A stretch of 10,143 nt of DNA from Betaproteobacteria bacterium (GTDB lineage Bacteria > Pseudomonadota > Gammaproteobacteria > Burkholderiales > SG8-39). The DNA lies in assembly GCA_011391295.1 (NCBI GenBank), contig JAABQT010000037.1:1-10143 (forward strand). The letters run 5' to 3'. Positions 8,372 through 10,143 of the stretch are shown here, piece after piece. The translations under genes were made by a program, and so were the position numbers. A model generated the notes under the pieces. It was not told the origin of the DNA. It made no database searches and saw nothing but the letters and a program-made list of their open reading frames with translations. How positions within the stretch are numbered: position 1 is the stretch's first letter; each line of letters begins with the position of its first letter.

Positions 8372-8543
8372 ATGATGCAATAGCCCGCGCGCGCGAGCCA
8401 GGTGGGTTTGGCTCCCGGGGGAAAGTGCGATTAGACTGCCGCTCGTACAGTCTGCCGCCCCGCGAATCGCGAGCCCCCGGAGCATTTTCGAGGTCCTCGC
8501 GACTTCAACGGCCCTCAGGCAACAACCGGAAACAGGGGTCCCG
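8372..8543 (+). other. Hairpin-rich intergenic region between helicase and secreted-protein gene
   Basis: No ORF is supported in these 172 bp. It contains a 6-bp hairpin (GAGCCA 8395-8400 with TGGCTC 8409-8414). It also contains a long-range pairing of GCTCCCGGGGG (8411-8421) with CCCCCGGAGC (8474-8483), one base bulged. That pairing encloses AGACTG/CAGTCT (8433-8438 with 8448-8453) and CGCG-AAT-CGCG (8461-8471). The closing stem is followed by ATTTTCG, a weak four-T run, so this may be the helicase terminator. Hairpin 8395-8414 and the large stem share bases and cannot both form fully. No promoter for the next gene was recognised. Confidence 0.4.
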
Positions 8544-10143
8544 ATGAAATTCGCTCCAACCGGCCGTTTCCCCCGCTTGATCCTCGCTACGGGCTTACTG
8601 GCCGGCTCGCTCGTCATTGGGATGCCGGCGTCGGCCCAGGTCGTACCGCAGATTCCGCAGATCCCCGCGTTCCTGCCCATGGTCGATACGGTTGCGCCGA
8701 CGCCGCCCCAGCCGCTCGACGGCACCTGGCTGATCACCTCGATCCGCAAGAAGATCCGCATCGAAGGCGGCCGTGCCTACGCCGTCGACGGCTGGGTCCA
8801 CATGATGGTGCTGAAGATCGAACCGGGCATGGTGGTGATCAAGGACATCGCTCCCACCGCGCCGGGCAAGTACACGGGCAACGACTTGCCGTTGCTGGGA
8901 ACCTGGGATGCGCGCGTGGAGGCGGACCGCAGCATCGCGGTCACCGTCAGGACGGCGATGATGCCGATCAGCTACAAGCTGGTGCCGATGCAGCTCGACA
9001 ATCCGCAGTGGTATGCGCAGGAGATGCAGGCTGCCGGCCTCTCGGTCCCGAGCGGCAACTATGCGCCGCAGGCTCCCGGCTACCAGCCCGCTCCCCCGGT
9101 GGTTCAGCCCGCGCCGCCGGGGTATCGACCACCGCCTCCCGCCGCCCCGCCGCCCTCGCCCCAGTCGGAGTCCGCGGCGCCATCGCGGCTTGCCACGGCG
9201 CAGGGCGCCGCCGGGCAAGCGGTGACGAGCGTTGCCGTGCCCCCGGAGCGCGTCCAATCGGGCGCGTTCCGGCTGCGATTCGCCGGACTACCGGCAGCCG
9301 GCTCGGACGCGCCGAGGGCGATGACGCGAGCACGCGGTGCGACGCGCGCTGCAAGCACCGGGCGCCTGTGTCCCGGCAAGGGGGCGGAAGGCGAGGAGCT
9401 TTGCCTCAAGATGCCCGCCATCGACCAAGGCAAGTTCAACCTCGCCTGCAAAGGCGGTCAGCTCTACCTCTCCGACGGCAACTGCTACCGCTGCCCCGAC
9501 GGCTACAAGCGCTCCAACGTGACACGCAAGATGGCGGGCGATGCCAATGCCTGCGAGAAGCGCGGGTTCAACACGCAGGAATACTGGCGGGCGACGCTGG
9601 AGCGCGATGCCTTCGGTTGCCCCCCCGGGCAGTTCCAGCACAAGACGCGTTGCAAGAGCTGTCCGTCCGGATTCGACCGCAACCACATTCTGGGATTCGA
9701 CGAGGGCACCTGCGATGTGCCGAGGGATCGTCAATGCCTGGGCGAGCTGCGGCCGGCCAAGCAGCCGCCGGAAAATCTCATCGGGCGGCTGGGCAACTGG
9801 GCCGGATCGCGCTCGCGCAAGCTCTGCGCGCCCCCGTTCGACATCAACCTGTTCACGATCCGGGCGGTCGTCAAGGTCGGCGAACCGCTGATCTTCGCCG
9901 TTGGCAGCTTCGCCTACAAGATGGCCGCCAACGATCGCGCAACCAGGGACAAGGTTGCGCGCATCAAGGCGGACCTCAAGGCGCACCGGCTGAAGCAGGC
10001 CCTGGACACAATCAAGACCTTCGACGAGTTCCCGCATCTCGTCGAGGCAGCGCGTGCCGCCGGCATGGTCTCGGTGACGATCGGCATTGGGTTCGATGCT
10101 TCGGCCCCCGCCGGCGTCAACTACGAGATCGGCCTCGCCTTCG
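8544..10143 (+). CDS. Secreted multidomain protein: N-terminal beta-type domain, Pro-rich linker, tandem cysteine modules (3' end outside window)
   Basis: The frame is open from ATG 8544 to the window edge, giving at least 533 residues with no stop. AGGGG at 8534-8538 is a plausible ribosome-binding site. Residues 1-31 are a clear Sec signal peptide: basic start, hydrophobic core, ASA cleavage before Gln32. Residues about 55-165 (from LDGTWLITS, with IRIEGGRAYAVDGWVH and LLGTWDARVE) look like a small beta-sheet domain. Residues about 171-211 are a Pro-rich linker. Then come twelve cysteines between 276 and 428, an even number that fits disulfides. They include two similar modules: C302...C314-x2-C317-PDGY and C359...C370-x2-C373-PSGF. 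The last visible part has a charged helix-like stretch (about 455-490) and a Gly-rich strand segment (VTIGIGFDASAPAGVNYEIG). I do not recognise the family. It is predicted to be periplasmic, outer-membrane-associated or extracellular; no enzyme motif is visible. Gene context gives no functional clue. Confidence 0.8.
   Translation, partial: MKFAPTGRFPRLILATGLLAGSLVIGMPASAQVVPQIPQIPAFLPMVDTVAPTPPQPLDGTWLITSIRKKIRIEGGRAYAVDGWVHMMVLKIEPGMVVIKDIAPTAPGKYTGNDLPLLGTWDARVEADRSIAVTVRTAMMPISYKLVPMQLDNPQWYAQEMQAAGLSVPSGNYAPQAPGYQPAPPVVQPAPPGYRPPPPAAPPPSPQSESAAPSRLATAQGAAGQAVTSVAVPPERVQSGAFRLRFAGLPAAGSDAPRAMTRARGATRAASTGRLCPGKGAEGEELCLKMPAIDQGKFNLACKGGQLYLSDGNCYRCPDGYKRSNVTRKMAGDANACEKRGFNTQEYWRATLERDAFGCPPGQFQHKTRCKSCPSGFDRNHILGFDEGTCDVPRDRQCLGELRPAKQPPENLIGRLGNWAGSRSRKLCAPPFDINLFTIRAVVKVGEPLIFAVGSFAYKMAANDRATRDKVARIKADLKAHRLKQALDTIKTFDEFPHLVEAARAAGMVSVTIGIGFDASAPAGVNYEIGLAF

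Noticed and set aside
7073..8761. 562-codon minus-strand open frame covering the helicase gene
   Set aside because: It has no domain signature and spans a gene, a hairpin-rich intergenic region and the start of another gene; the plus strand has complete helicase motifs.
9055..9180. Pro-rich stretch of the secreted protein as a nucleotide tandem repeat
   Set aside because: The CCG/CCC richness follows from the proline codons. Short motifs such as QPAPP recur, but there is no regular nucleotide repeat unit.
1..10143. CRISPR arrays, tRNA or rRNA genes, integrase or transposase genes
   Set aside because: No regularly spaced direct repeats, no tRNA cloverleaf and no transposase or integrase motifs were seen on either strand. 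The only mobile-element-like signals are the three palindromes in uvrA.

Overview
The window is high-GC DNA, all of it coding or structured on the + strand, with GTG starts and strong third-position G/C. It looks like a Proteobacterium, most likely a betaproteobacterium (Burkholderiales/Rhodocyclales-like). That placement is an inference from codon use, the double-length UvrA and the RhlE-type helicase; it does not come from a marker gene.

Layout: (1) 1-657 is the C-terminal part of a GltD-like FAD/NAD(P)H oxidoreductase with a PorD-type two-cluster ferredoxin tail. (2) 695-6091 is a giant tandem UvrA of 1798 aa: two complete UvrA copies, with four ABC ATPase sites, in one polypeptide. (3) 6088-6978 is an EamA/DMT-family permease whose GTG start overlaps the uvrA stop. 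(4) 7127-8371 is a RhlE-type DEAD-box RNA helicase, preceded by a promoter-like TATAAT, a leader with three packed hairpins and a good Shine-Dalgarno. No ATG, GTG or TTG is in the right place, and the best start is ATC. (5) 8372-8543 is a hairpin-rich intergenic region. (6) 8544 to the window end is an unfamiliar secreted protein with a signal peptide, a Pro-rich linker and tandem cysteine modules; it is cut by the window edge.

uvrA and the permease form a translationally coupled pair, and the oxidoreductase lies only 37 bp upstream. The helicase appears to have its own promoter, whose -10 box overlaps the permease stop codon. The secreted protein is probably a separate transcription unit. 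No functional pathway links the genes.

The most unusual signal is inside uvrA: three perfect palindromes that keep the reading frame and sit at tolerant places in the protein. Two share the same ends (TGGGGACAGACC and its complement) around different cores. One lies in the loop between ABC signature and Walker B of the second ATPase of copy 1, the other exactly at the linker between the two UvrA copies. A third, unrelated palindrome occupies the same signature-to-Walker-B loop in copy 2. This resembles mobile palindromic elements colonising a coding sequence. The second strongest signal is the helicase: an apparent ATC start, a structured leader and a DEGD (not DEAD) motif II.
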